From Planctomycetota bacterium (GTDB lineage: Bacteria; Planctomycetota; Planctomycetia; Pirellulales; Lacipirellulaceae): a stretch of 64,000 bases of DNA. The notes under the pieces were generated by a model, which saw nothing but the letters and a program-made list of their open reading frames with translations, was not told the origin of the DNA and did not search any database. Position 1 is the stretch's first letter; every line of letters begins with the position of its first letter. Shown here one piece after another: positions 27,901 to 35,422 of this stretch. Made by a program: the position numbers and the translations under genes. The stretch is from positions 1 through 64,000 of the forward strand of contig JAKOXH010000053.1 in NCBI GenBank assembly GCA_029781135.1, given 5' to 3'.

Positions 27901-28103
27901 ACCAGATCCGTAATATCCTTCTCCAGCGAATCGCCGCCCGCCGTCGTTGCACTCGCGAACACGACCGCCATCGGCACAGCCTCAGCCGCCACTGCTGCAT
28001 CGGCAAAAAGCATCGCCGCCGATACCAGAACCAGCCTACCTGTGATCCACCTCGTAATTGCCGCAACGCAAGTGGTCATTTGCCTGCCGCCGAAATTCGC
28101 CAT
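24945..28103 (-). CDS. Exported clan GH-A TIM-barrel glycoside hydrolase (GH42/beta-galactosidase-like)
   Basis: A 1052-residue protein with a signal peptide (about 1-42), a glutamine-amidotransferase-like N-terminal domain (DLLVLPRARSLPAAAVAVVS), beta domains, and a C-terminal TIM barrel (about 600-1040). YDLAWEPHHE gives the likely acid/base Glu747 and VWAEVGESVWDN the likely nucleophile Glu916, as in clan GH-A. The exact family is uncertain (GH42, GH2 or GH5-like). I chose the ATG at 28103; one at 28079 is almost as good. Around 26889-26980 a palindromic repeat is read in frame and adds a charged Glu/Arg/Ser-rich insert to the protein. Upstream of 28103 lies the gap shared with the divergent GH78 gene. 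Confidence 0.8.
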   Translation of the reverse strand: MANFGGRQMTTCVAAITRWITGRLVLVSAAMLFADAAVAAEAVPMAVVFASATTAGGDSLEKDITDLVKAAGYEVSFVDADTLASGKELTAQKVDLLVLPRARSLPAAAVAVVSEYLKHGGDVLALGLPAWESPTFEVNGRWMTRTEYEQALGKIHPQHVLFDFGKVDLDKWTPAADDSTVPAKYEVVPADGGKALHVVIARYPGWETFASPPLTKPFAAGQTLTCFRAKGGANTKQLAIEWTERDGSRWIATVDLTPEWKDYALPPAAFKPWQPPPARAGKDDHLRVENAVRLVVGVAQSHTALEGKRHEYWLADIGTAANPLGDAPMPGEFAAPHLESLSPGYLFYPIRGDAKNAVTIEAVGVSPTAERDEANEERGARSEERVTRSKERDASATRSSFLAPHGFWPVSSGDAAGSLYGIHPRPRGVGFKQEREYRWQPLLAARDSANGDYRGAIAALLVHAKGPYAGGVWAAFTPAEREFYRQPVVAKCLQQTLTRMRRGVFLVEGGAEFFTVFPRQSFAVGAQIVNTGKEKAIYVSVVIETKSKDGAKPRVLKQATILVDAGATAVVDGQAMLAKGEDGTVQVTLSRGGETIDSLSHEIGVWQLKPQPEFVEARDGGLWLGGRPWKAHGVNYMPSSGIGLDNWRHFEQWVGRGAYDPEVIERDLRRIKAMNLNAVSAFVYYDSLRAQHMLDFLRRCEAHGIKVNLSLRPGTPLDFRWEEMREIIGTLRLPQNDTVFAYDLAWEPHHERQALKTEYAQPWQAWIEKRYGSVAAAKQAWTSGVQDSPFKLDDSQIVPAPPIEWFTQDGPWRRVIADYRKFLDDMLGEKYAEARRLVKSIDPHHAVSFRMQHAGDPTYNSTWFLAYDFAGLSNAVDIWEPEAYGRIGDWEKVKPGRFTASYARLCDAAKPVVWAEVGESVWDNLHMSPAAAKLDFQARYFRDFYRMLNESGADGVVFWWYPGGYRLNERSDFGIIAPDGTDRPATKVIREEGAKFLEPKKVNIKPDSWIAVDRDRDARGLFGIYEAAKAEYWQAIANGKTPGLKWVVPPKQ
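26889..26980. repeat. In-frame palindromic element inside the glycosidase gene
   Basis: Arms ATGAGGAGCGAGGAACGAGG (26889-26908, the match running to 26916) and the inverse, built from repeated GCTCCTC units (26946-26980). The reading frame of the host gene stays open and reads through as EERGARSEERVTRSKERDAS. This is unlike the rest of the protein and looks like a mobile intergenic repeat that landed in a coding region. Confidence 0.75.
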
Positions 28104-28146
28104 TGTTGTTCGTCTCTTACACGTGATTCGCCACCGTCGCTTTCGT

Positions 28147-28243
28147 GGGTGGCATGCCCTCGCTCGCGCCAACATGCTCACGCGAAACCTTCACGCTCGA
28201 ACGCGAGCGTGGGGTGTCTCTGTTTCGCGAGAGCATGCCACCC
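28147..28243. repeat. Inverted repeat between two divergent glycosidase genes
   Basis: Exact 11-base arms GGGTGGCATGC (28147-28157) and GCATGCCACCC (28233-28243), with further inner pairing (CTCGCTCGCG against CGCGAGCG). Related GGTGGCATGGC text is seen near 31384 and 63892. The gap 28104-28413 must hold promoters for both genes, but I could not pick a convincing one. Confidence 0.6.
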
Positions 28244-28413
28244 TCGATTCGCACGTCTTAGAACGCTTGTTCCTCATAAAATACCTGCCGGGCAGCGGCG
28301 TCGATATATCCGTCTAGCGGTTTGCCTACGTACCCCCCACACGCTTGGACGCCCCTTTTGCTAAAATGCTGCATATCGTTCCTCGCCATTCGTCGCCTGA
28401 TAAGGAGCCAATC

Positions 28414-31179
28414 ATGCGAACCACATACGTCATCGTTCTTACATTAGCCGCAGCAGTCGCATCGTGCTTCTTCACGTCACCCGCCGCACGCGCCACATCC
28501 GTCGGCGAGTTACGTTGCGAATTCCTCAAGAATCCGCAAGGCATCGATACGCCGCAGCCGCGGCTGAGTTGGATTCTCTCCTCCGATGCCCGTGGGCAAG
28601 TTCAGTCTGCCTACGAAGTTCTTGTCGCCAGCAACGAAGCCAAGTTGAAACCGGGAAGTACCGACCTCTGGGACAGCGGCCGCGTGGCCTCCAGCCAATC
28701 GATCCACGTGCGTTACGCCGGCAAACCCCTCAATTCCGGCCAACCCTGTTTTTGGAAGGTTCGCGTCTGGGATAAGGACGGCAAAGCCTCCGATTGGAGT
28801 GCACCCGCCCGCTGGAGCATGGGCCTGCTACACGCCAGCGATTGGCACGGCAAATGGATTGGCAAGGATGAGGCCGTAACAAAGGGCGAAGATCGCCGCC
28901 TCCCCGCCCGCATGCTCCGCAGGGAATTCGACGCCACCAAGAAGATCGCCCGGGCCACGGCCTACCTCAGTGGCCTCGGCCTCTCGGAACTCTATCTCAA
29001 TGGCCAAAAAGTTGGCGACGATGTCCTCTCGCCCGGTCTATCCGAATACAACAAACGCGTTTTCTACGTCACGCATGATGTCACCAAGCAGTTGCAGCCA
29101 GGCCGCAACGCGATCGGCGTCTGGCTCGGCAACGGGCGATACTTCGCCCCGCGTTCTTCCGTACCAACCACAACGCGCACCTACGGCTACCCCAAACTAC
29201 TGCTGCAGCTCAACATCGAATACACCGACGGCACGCGCGACGCCATCGTCAGCGACGACTCGTGGAAGCTCTCGACCGAGGGCCCCATCCAAGCCAACAA
29301 CGAATACGATGGCGAAGAGTATGACGCCCGACGCGAAATGAACGGCTGGGCCGCGCCCCAGTTCGACGACGGCAAGTGGCAGCCCGCGGCGGTCGTCGGC
29401 GAACCCGGCGGCCAGCTCTCCGCGCAAATGATCAACCCCATCCGCGTCACCGAAACGCTCAAGCCCATCGCCATCACCGAACCGAAACCGGGCGTCTTCA
29501 TCTTCGACATGGGCCAGAACATGGTCGGTTGGTGCCGGCTGAAAGTCACCGGCCCGGCCGGCACGGCCGTTTCCTTGCGACATGCCGAAACGCTCAAACC
29601 CGATGGCACGCTGTATCTCGCCAACATCCGCAGCGCGAAGGTCACCGATATCTACACTCTCAACGGCCAGGGCGAGGAAACCTACGAGCCGCGGTTCACC
29701 TACCACGGCTTCCGCTACGTCGAAGTCACCGGCTTCCCCGGCAAGCCGACGCTCGAATCGCTCGCCGGCCGCGTCGTGAACGACGATGTCGCCACCGCCG
29801 GCGAATTCGCCTGCTCGCACGATCTTATCAACCGCATCTACCGCAACATCGTGTGGGGCGTCCGCGGCAACTATCGCAGCATCTCGACCGATTGCCCGCA
29901 GCGCGACGAGCGGCAAGGCTGGCTCGGCGACCGCTCGTCCGAATCGAAAGGCGAAACCTACCTCTTCGATGTTGCCGCCCTCTACAGCAAATGGACGCAA
30001 GACATGGCCGATGCTCAGCAAGATAACGGCAGCATCTCCGATGTCTGCCCCAGCTACTGGCCCCTCTACAACGACAACGTCACCTGGCCCAGCAGTGCGG
30101 TCATCATCCCCGGCTCGCTCCACGATCAATACGCCGATGAAGCCGTCATCGCCCGGCAATACCCGAGCATGGTGAAGTGGATCGACCACATGAGCGGCTA
30201 CATCAAGGACGGCATCATCACCAAGGACAACTACGGCGATTGGTGCGTGCCGCCCGAATCACCAGAATTGATTCACTCGAAAGACCCCGCGCGCAAGACG
30301 GCTCCGGGCATCCTCTCCACAAGCTATTTCTGCCACTGCCTGAAATTGATGACGCACTACGCGCAGCTGCTCAACAAGCCGGCCGATGCCCCCCGCTTCA
30401 CCGCCCTCGCCGATCGCCTTAAGAAAGCGCTCAACGAAAAGTTCTACAACCAGGAAAAAGGCTACTACGACAACGGCTCGCAAACCTCGTGCGTGCTGCC
30501 GCTGGCGTTCGATTTGGTGCCGCCAGGCCAACGCGACCGCGTGTTCCAACAACTGATCCACAAAATCACCGACGAAACCCACGGCCACGTGGGCACCGGC
30601 CTCGTCGGCGGCCAATGGCTCAATCGCGTGCTCACCGCCGGTGGCCGGCCCGACCTCGTTTACGGCTTCGCCACCCACCGCGAATACCCGAGCTGGGGCT
30701 ACATGGTCGAAAAAGGCGCGACCACGTTCTGGGAACTGTGGAACGGCGACACGGCCGACCCGGCCATGAACTCCGGCAACCACGTCATGCTCGTCGGCGA
30801 CCTCGTGATCTGGCTCTACGAAGACCTGGCCGGCATCAAACCCGACCCGCAAAAGCCCGGCTTCAAACATATCGTGATGAAGCCGCACGTCGTCGGCGAT
30901 CTGAAATTCGTTAAGGCCACCCACCAATCGCCCTACGGCCTCATCGCCAGCCAGTGGCATCGCGACGGCGCCAACTTCGACTGGCAAATCACGGTCCCCC
31001 CAAACACCACGGCCACCGTCTACGTGCCCGCCAGTAAACCCGACGACGTCACCGAAGGCGACGCCCCGGCAGCCGACTCCCCCGCCGTAAAACCCTTACG
31101 CCACCAAGACGGCGCCGCCGTATTTGAGGTTGAAGCCGGCAAGTACCACTTCAAGAGCACGCTCCCCAACGGCTCATGA
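28414..31179 (+). CDS. GH78 alpha-L-rhamnosidase
   Basis: A 921-residue exported enzyme. A signal peptide (1-26) is followed by the N-terminal beta domain (LRCEFLKNPQGIDTPQPRLS, typical of family 78), further beta domains, the (alpha/alpha)6 barrel (about 460-800) and a C-terminal beta domain (to about 900). STDCPQRDERQGWLGD contains the likely general acid Glu499, and VEKGATTFWELWNGD the second conserved Glu. The ATG at 28414 has AAGGAG at 28402-28407; an upstream ATG at 28345 is not supported. It removes terminal alpha-L-rhamnose from plant or algal glycans and complements GH106. It is transcribed away from the minus-strand run, so it has its own promoter. Confidence 0.92.
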   Translation: MRTTYVIVLTLAAAVASCFFTSPAARATSVGELRCEFLKNPQGIDTPQPRLSWILSSDARGQVQSAYEVLVASNEAKLKPGSTDLWDSGRVASSQSIHVRYAGKPLNSGQPCFWKVRVWDKDGKASDWSAPARWSMGLLHASDWHGKWIGKDEAVTKGEDRRLPARMLRREFDATKKIARATAYLSGLGLSELYLNGQKVGDDVLSPGLSEYNKRVFYVTHDVTKQLQPGRNAIGVWLGNGRYFAPRSSVPTTTRTYGYPKLLLQLNIEYTDGTRDAIVSDDSWKLSTEGPIQANNEYDGEEYDARREMNGWAAPQFDDGKWQPAAVVGEPGGQLSAQMINPIRVTETLKPIAITEPKPGVFIFDMGQNMVGWCRLKVTGPAGTAVSLRHAETLKPDGTLYLANIRSAKVTDIYTLNGQGEETYEPRFTYHGFRYVEVTGFPGKPTLESLAGRVVNDDVATAGEFACSHDLINRIYRNIVWGVRGNYRSISTDCPQRDERQGWLGDRSSESKGETYLFDVAALYSKWTQDMADAQQDNGSISDVCPSYWPLYNDNVTWPSSAVIIPGSLHDQYADEAVIARQYPSMVKWIDHMSGYIKDGIITKDNYGDWCVPPESPELIHSKDPARKTAPGILSTSYFCHCLKLMTHYAQLLNKPADAPRFTALADRLKKALNEKFYNQEKGYYDNGSQTSCVLPLAFDLVPPGQRDRVFQQLIHKITDETHGHVGTGLVGGQWLNRVLTAGGRPDLVYGFATHREYPSWGYMVEKGATTFWELWNGDTADPAMNSGNHVMLVGDLVIWLYEDLAGIKPDPQKPGFKHIVMKPHVVGDLKFVKATHQSPYGLIASQWHRDGANFDWQITVPPNTTATVYVPASKPDDVTEGDAPAADSPAVKPLRHQDGAAVFEVEAGKYHFKSTLPNGS

Positions 31180-31802
31180 TTAGCCATTTTCATAGAGTGC
31201 AAGAGCCACTGCCGGCTCGCCCAACAGTGCTGAATCGCCGCCACCACCTTGCGGCAGAACTCTTGATTCTTGCAAGCCGCGATGCTACGCATCGCCGGCG
31301 CAGCGCGGCCCCGTCCGATGCTTCCCCCTCCCCGCATCCTATCCCCGGACCAATCTGTTTCTGAGGTTAGGGAAGTTGTCGCCGGGTGGCATGGCCTCGG
31401 CGGTACTCCGACGTGGCCATGTTTCTTGAGCGATTCCCGGCTCGCGCTGCGCGAGCGCCACACTTCGGGCTCAATTTGAAAAACGAATCGGCCCTGACCG
31501 GCCACAAAATTATGTGGACTTCCGTTCAGTAACCTGCTACACTCATCCCCACGCTGCATCTCGCGGCTGCATGTTCCTTGATAACTCACCCCAACATCCG
31601 CCCGCTGCGCTCCAGCGAGACTTCACCTTCGCGAAAGTTCACCCACCTCAAGCTTAGTAAATCCCCCGGGGTTTTGACGCTCCCACACCACGCCAGAACC
31701 TGGTTTTTCCAGCGAATCTACAAAACCACCAGCGCAAAACCCAAGGAGATTTTGCCATGAAAAATCGTTTTTCAGCGCGCGTGTCAAATTCCCTGACGAC
31801 GA
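31180..31802. other. Gap with an orphan ribosome binding site and start codon
   Basis: No full gene. Near the end AAGGAG (31742-31747) is followed by ATG at 31757, opening a frame MKNRFSARVSNSLTTTIG that then runs antisense into the SDR gene. It looks like the first codons of a gene whose remainder has been lost. The rest of the gap holds scattered repeat-like text and a CCCCCGGGG palindrome near 31665. Confidence 0.4.
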
Positions 31803-32570
31803 CTATCGGGCAGACATCCCGCCATCCACCGGGTAGATGCCCCCGGTGCAGAAGCGGCTTTCGTCGCTCGCCAAAAACACGAGGAGATGGGCGACTTCGT
31901 CCGGCGTGCCGTAACGCGCTAGCGGCACCTGCCGCTCGAGCCGTTCGCGCAGCTGCTGGCTGGCATCGGGGTCGGCTGACTCAACAACGCGCTGCATCAT
32001 CGGGCCGTCGATGTAGGCCGGGTTGATCGCGTTCACGCGAATGCCGAGCGGCGCGCACTCCATCGCCGCCGACCGCATCAAACCAATCACCGCATGTTTA
32101 CTGGCACTGTAGACCGAAGAACCGACCTTTCCCTTGTAGCCAAATATAGAGGATGTGATGACGATGCTGCCGCCCCCCTGTTCACTCATGATGGGAATGA
32201 CCTGTTGCAGGCCCAGAAACACGCCCCGCACGTTCACCGCCCATACCCGATCGAACGTCTCGAGCGGGTACTCAACAATTGGTTTGGTCACACCCTCAAT
32301 ACCTGCATTGGCCAGAAAAATATCGACTCTGCCGTGGCGATCGAGCGCCGCCTTCATGAAACGCTGTGTATCTGCTAGCGTCGTCACATCCGCAACGACG
32401 AAGCTGACTTGCTCACCTCCAATTGTGTCCGCTGCCTGTCGCAGCGCTGCTTCCTCGATATCGACCAGCACCACGTGGGCGCCTTCCTCGACAAACAACT
32501 TCGCCGCCGCCCGGCCAATTGCCCCCGCACCGCCTGTTATCACCGTAGTCTTGTTCGCGAGCCGCGTCAT
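31803..32570 (-). CDS. Short-chain dehydrogenase/reductase
   Basis: A 255-residue cytoplasmic NAD(P)-dependent oxidoreductase. It has the Rossmann glycine motif TGGAGAIG (12-19), an Asp at the end of the second strand (VLVDIEE, favouring NAD), NAG at 88-90, and the catalytic set Ser140/141, Tyr154 and Lys158 (YSASK). The C-terminus GGIYPVDGGMSAR is typical of classical SDRs. The substrate is not visible. It could serve sugar catabolism with the rhamnoside genes, since some L-rhamnose pathways use an SDR-type dehydrogenase, but it stands alone here with no co-directional neighbour. Confidence 0.88.
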   Translation of the reverse strand: MTRLANKTTVITGGAGAIGRAAAKLFVEEGAHVVLVDIEEAALRQAADTIGGEQVSFVVADVTTLADTQRFMKAALDRHGRVDIFLANAGIEGVTKPIVEYPLETFDRVWAVNVRGVFLGLQQVIPIMSEQGGGSIVITSSIFGYKGKVGSSVYSASKHAVIGLMRSAAMECAPLGIRVNAINPAYIDGPMMQRVVESADPDASQQLRERLERQVPLARYGTPDEVAHLLVFLASDESRFCTGGIYPVDGGMSAR

Positions 32571-32842
32571 AGTATATTCACCGTCGAAAAGCGCTAATAA
32601 TTGACAGCCGCGCAGCGAATGACCGCTGGCTCGTTTAGCCCCGAGTCAGCGGCGAGGCGAACCTCGCATTCCGTCGCTGTCGGCTCCGGGCTAAACCACC
32701 TAAGACGATTCATTCTCCATGCAGTCATCTATAATGAGAAGACCTTGCGAAGAATTAGCATCGTTCGTGGATCTGGACGCGTCCTAGCCGGGGAAGATAA
32801 GAAACGGATCACAAACTGGCTCGCACTACTGGAAATTACGTG

Positions 32843-33649
32843 ATGAATCTTGAAGCAAACGACCTCGCCGCACTCACCGAAGCGGCCAATACGCTCGAGC
32901 GGCCCGGCCTGCTGGTACAGATCACCAACGTCATCGGAGCCCCGGTCGAGTTCGGCATGGCCCGACTGCCGGATGCCGTCTCGAAACGAGTGCTCGAAGT
33001 AACGCACACCGCCCTGCAGAAGGCGCTCAAAGTCGCCGTCATGACGATGAGCAGCGAAAGTGGCACGATTCGCTCGAACAACATGCACAAAGTGTTTGCA
33101 ACGCTCAGCGGCGCGATCGGTGGCGCATTTGGGCTACCGGCGCTGGCGGTTGAACTACCTGTTTCCACAACCGTCATGCTGCGTTCGATTGCCGACATCG
33201 CTCGCAGCGAAGGCGAGAACATTCACGACGTGCAAACCCAGCTTGCTTGCCTGGAAGTGTTTGCTTTAGGTGCAAGGTCGAAGTCTGATGACTCTGCGGA
33301 AACGGGCTACTACGCCACTCGCGCGGTATTGGCGCAGGCCGTATCGGCGGCGGCGAGTTTCATCACGCAAAACGGGTTGGTCGAGGAAGGAGCGCCGGCG
33401 ATCGTGCGATTGATCACTAAAATTGCCACGCGGTTCAGCATCCCCGTCTCGGAAAAATTCGCGGCTCAATCGCTGCCGGCGATTGGCGCCGCCGGCGGAG
33501 CGGCGCTGAACCTGGTGTTCATCAACCACTTTCAAGACATGGCCCGCGGACACTTTACGATCCGTCGGCTCGAGCGCAAGTACGGTGCCGATGTCGTCGA
33601 GCGGGAATATCAGACGATCGCGGCTGGCTTATCGACCGGACCCAAATAG
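32843..33649 (+). CDS. EcsC family protein
   Basis: A 268-residue protein of the EcsC family (PF12787), known from Bacillus as the third gene of the ecs ABC locus but usually alone in other bacteria; its function is unknown. The pattern MTMSSESGTIRSNNMHKVFA, GAIGGAFGLPALAVELPVST, then DIARSEGENIHDVQTQLACL is characteristic. Hydrophobic stretches around 95-120 and 215-235 suggest membrane association. The ATG at 32843 is directly preceded by a GTG that could also start it. Its last 40 bases overlap the end of the oppositely oriented AI-2E gene. A TATAAT at 32730-32735 is a possible -10 but lacks a good -35. Confidence 0.82.
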   Translation: MNLEANDLAALTEAANTLERPGLLVQITNVIGAPVEFGMARLPDAVSKRVLEVTHTALQKALKVAVMTMSSESGTIRSNNMHKVFATLSGAIGGAFGLPALAVELPVSTTVMLRSIADIARSEGENIHDVQTQLACLEVFALGARSKSDDSAETGYYATRAVLAQAVSAAASFITQNGLVEEGAPAIVRLITKIATRFSIPVSEKFAAQSLPAIGAAGGAALNLVFINHFQDMARGHFTIRRLERKYGADVVEREYQTIAAGLSTGPK

Positions 33650-34695
33650 TCGGGCGATGGCTGGTCCGCGCCGGGCAGTCGGCCTGCCAGCAGGTCGCCG
33701 AGCCAGCGCGTCGTGCTAAATCGGCTCACCACAATGCGGATCGTAGCGACAATGGGCACCGCCAGCACCATTCCGATGACTCCCCACAATAACCCCCAGA
33801 ACGCCAATGCCAAGAGAACCGTGACGGGGTGAAGTTCCAATCCACGGCCCATCAGTTTTGGTTCCACGAAGTTACCGATCGACATGTGGATGAGTCCGGG
33901 AATGCCGACGACGGCAAGAATCATCCACGGGTTACCTGCAAACTCCGTCAGGGCAATTGGAATCGGCAGCAGCGTGGCGGCAATCGAGCCGATATTCGGG
34001 ATGAAATTTAACAGACACGCAAATAAGCCAAATAGCCAAGCCATCGGCATCTTAAGTGCCCACAGAATTACTCCCACCAGCACCCCCGTCACGGCCGAAA
34101 TCGCGAACTTCGTTGCGATGTACGAGCGGATAGTGGCTTCGATATCGGCATAAATGCCTGTGTGCCGTGCATGCGGATCACGCCCGATCAATAGGAAGAT
34201 GACAAAGATCATGATCAGGAATCCGCTCGAAAGCAGCGTGGTAATTGTCCCCACCGCATCCGTGATGATTTGCGGCAGACGCGCTTTAAGTTCTGACAAC
34301 ACGAGCGGTTTATCTATGTGAATCTTATAGGTTTCCAGGTCATCAAAGACTCGTTCCGTCAAATTCGTAACCCGTTCGCTGTATTCATTGGAGGAGTGAA
34401 CGATCGTTTGAACGGCGAACGTCAACACAGCGCCGAGCAATACCAAGATCGCCAGTGCCAACATCAGCGCGATGAAGATTGCCAGCGGGCGTGGAAATCG
34501 CAGACGTGATACCTCAAAATCCACCACTGGCGAAACGACCGTGGTTATGAAAATGGCCAGGACAAACGGAATCATGACGCCGCGCGTGTAGATCAGCGCG
34601 ATCGCAATCGCCACCGTGGCCAAAACCATTAATGAGCCGACAGCCAGCCAAGCTTGTTCATTGCGCAGATTGGTATTGAACATTCGTTGTGCCAT
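33610..34695 (-). CDS. AI-2E family transporter (YdiK/PerM-like permease)
   Basis: A 361-residue inner-membrane protein with about eight helices. Early paired helices (FVLAIFITTVVSPVVDF), a long soluble segment, then SAVTGVLVGVILWALKMPMA, LLNFIPNIGSIAATLLPIPI and VEPKLMGRGLELHP are the standard marks of the family. Members export varied small molecules or act as sodium/proton antiporters, so the name does not prove autoinducer transport. I started it at the ATG at 34695, just before the first helix; a frame to 34944 would overlap the response-regulator gene. It overlaps the EcsC gene tail to tail by 40 bases. Confidence 0.87.
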   Translation of the reverse strand: MAQRMFNTNLRNEQAWLAVGSLMVLATVAIAIALIYTRGVMIPFVLAIFITTVVSPVVDFEVSRLRFPRPLAIFIALMLALAILVLLGAVLTFAVQTIVHSSNEYSERVTNLTERVFDDLETYKIHIDKPLVLSELKARLPQIITDAVGTITTLLSSGFLIMIFVIFLLIGRDPHARHTGIYADIEATIRSYIATKFAISAVTGVLVGVILWALKMPMAWLFGLFACLLNFIPNIGSIAATLLPIPIALTEFAGNPWMILAVVGIPGLIHMSIGNFVEPKLMGRGLELHPVTVLLALAFWGLLWGVIGMVLAVPIVATIRIVVSRFSTTRWLGDLLAGRLPGADQPSPDYLGPVDKPAAIV

Positions 34696-34891
34696 GTTTT
34701 CCGCGGAAGATACGACGAAATCCCTGCCAGGAATACAATGGCATTTTGTCGGCCGTCGTACAAGATCGCCGTGGTAAAAACCAACGGGAAAAACGCGCGT
34801 TCCACCCCGCCCGCTGGACACATCCGACGCCGGCCACGCGAAACTGAAATGTCGCGAACTCGGTTGTGCGCACGGACGAACGAAATGCAGT

Positions 34892-35281
34892 TCAGTTGAC
34901 GGCTTGTTTCGTCGCCAGCGCCGCACTGATGGCCCGCCCAACATCGTCTACCGTAGCGGGCTTGGTGATCCGCGTAACGACCGGCTCATTTTCAACAACG
35001 ACTTGCCGCGCATCGGGATGCCCCGACACAAGAACTACGGGAATGCCTCTTTCGGCCATCACTTCGGCCGCCGCCAAGCCATCGACGACCGGCATATCCA
35101 AGTCGACGAATGCCACATCGATGTTTGCCGGTTGGCACTTATCGATCAACTCTTCGCCATTTTCGGCCGAACACACTACCGTGTGCCCGAGACATTCCAG
35201 CAATCGAACAAACGTCGTGCGGACATCTGGATCATCTTCCGCAACCGCAATCCGAATTGGCGCTCCATCCATCGTAGACAT
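34892..35281 (-). CDS. Single-domain response regulator (receiver)
   Basis: A 129-residue protein that consists only of a receiver domain. The acidic pocket is Asp16/Asp17, the phosphoacceptor is Asp60 (FVDLDMPVVDG), the switch residue is Ser86 (LVSGH) and the conserved lysine is Lys107 (ITKP). There is no output domain, so it works through protein contacts, as CheY or Spo0F do. No kinase gene is adjacent, and the partner is unknown. The first MSTMDG could start at either methionine. Confidence 0.9.
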   Translation of the reverse strand: MSTMDGAPIRIAVAEDDPDVRTTFVRLLECLGHTVVCSAENGEELIDKCQPANIDVAFVDLDMPVVDGLAAAEVMAERGIPVVLVSGHPDARQVVVENEPVVTRITKPATVDDVGRAISAALATKQAVN

Positions 35282-35422
35282 AGATAATTACCCGAAATTC
35301 AAGCCCTATCGGACAGCGGTGTTGCTGCACCCGAAGCATTGTACGCTTTCCGCGCGAGATCGTCGAAGCAATTCTTGCCCGCCAAAATGTCGGAGGCATT
35401 GCTCCCCGAAAACCGCCCGGCG

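Noticed and set aside
28320-28375. Promoter before GH78 (TTGGAC and TAAAAT)
   Set aside because: The spacing is only 11 bases, too short for a sigma70 promoter.
29197-30189. 330-codon open frame on the minus strand
   Set aside because: Antisense to GH78; acidic low-complexity composition typical of a shadow frame.
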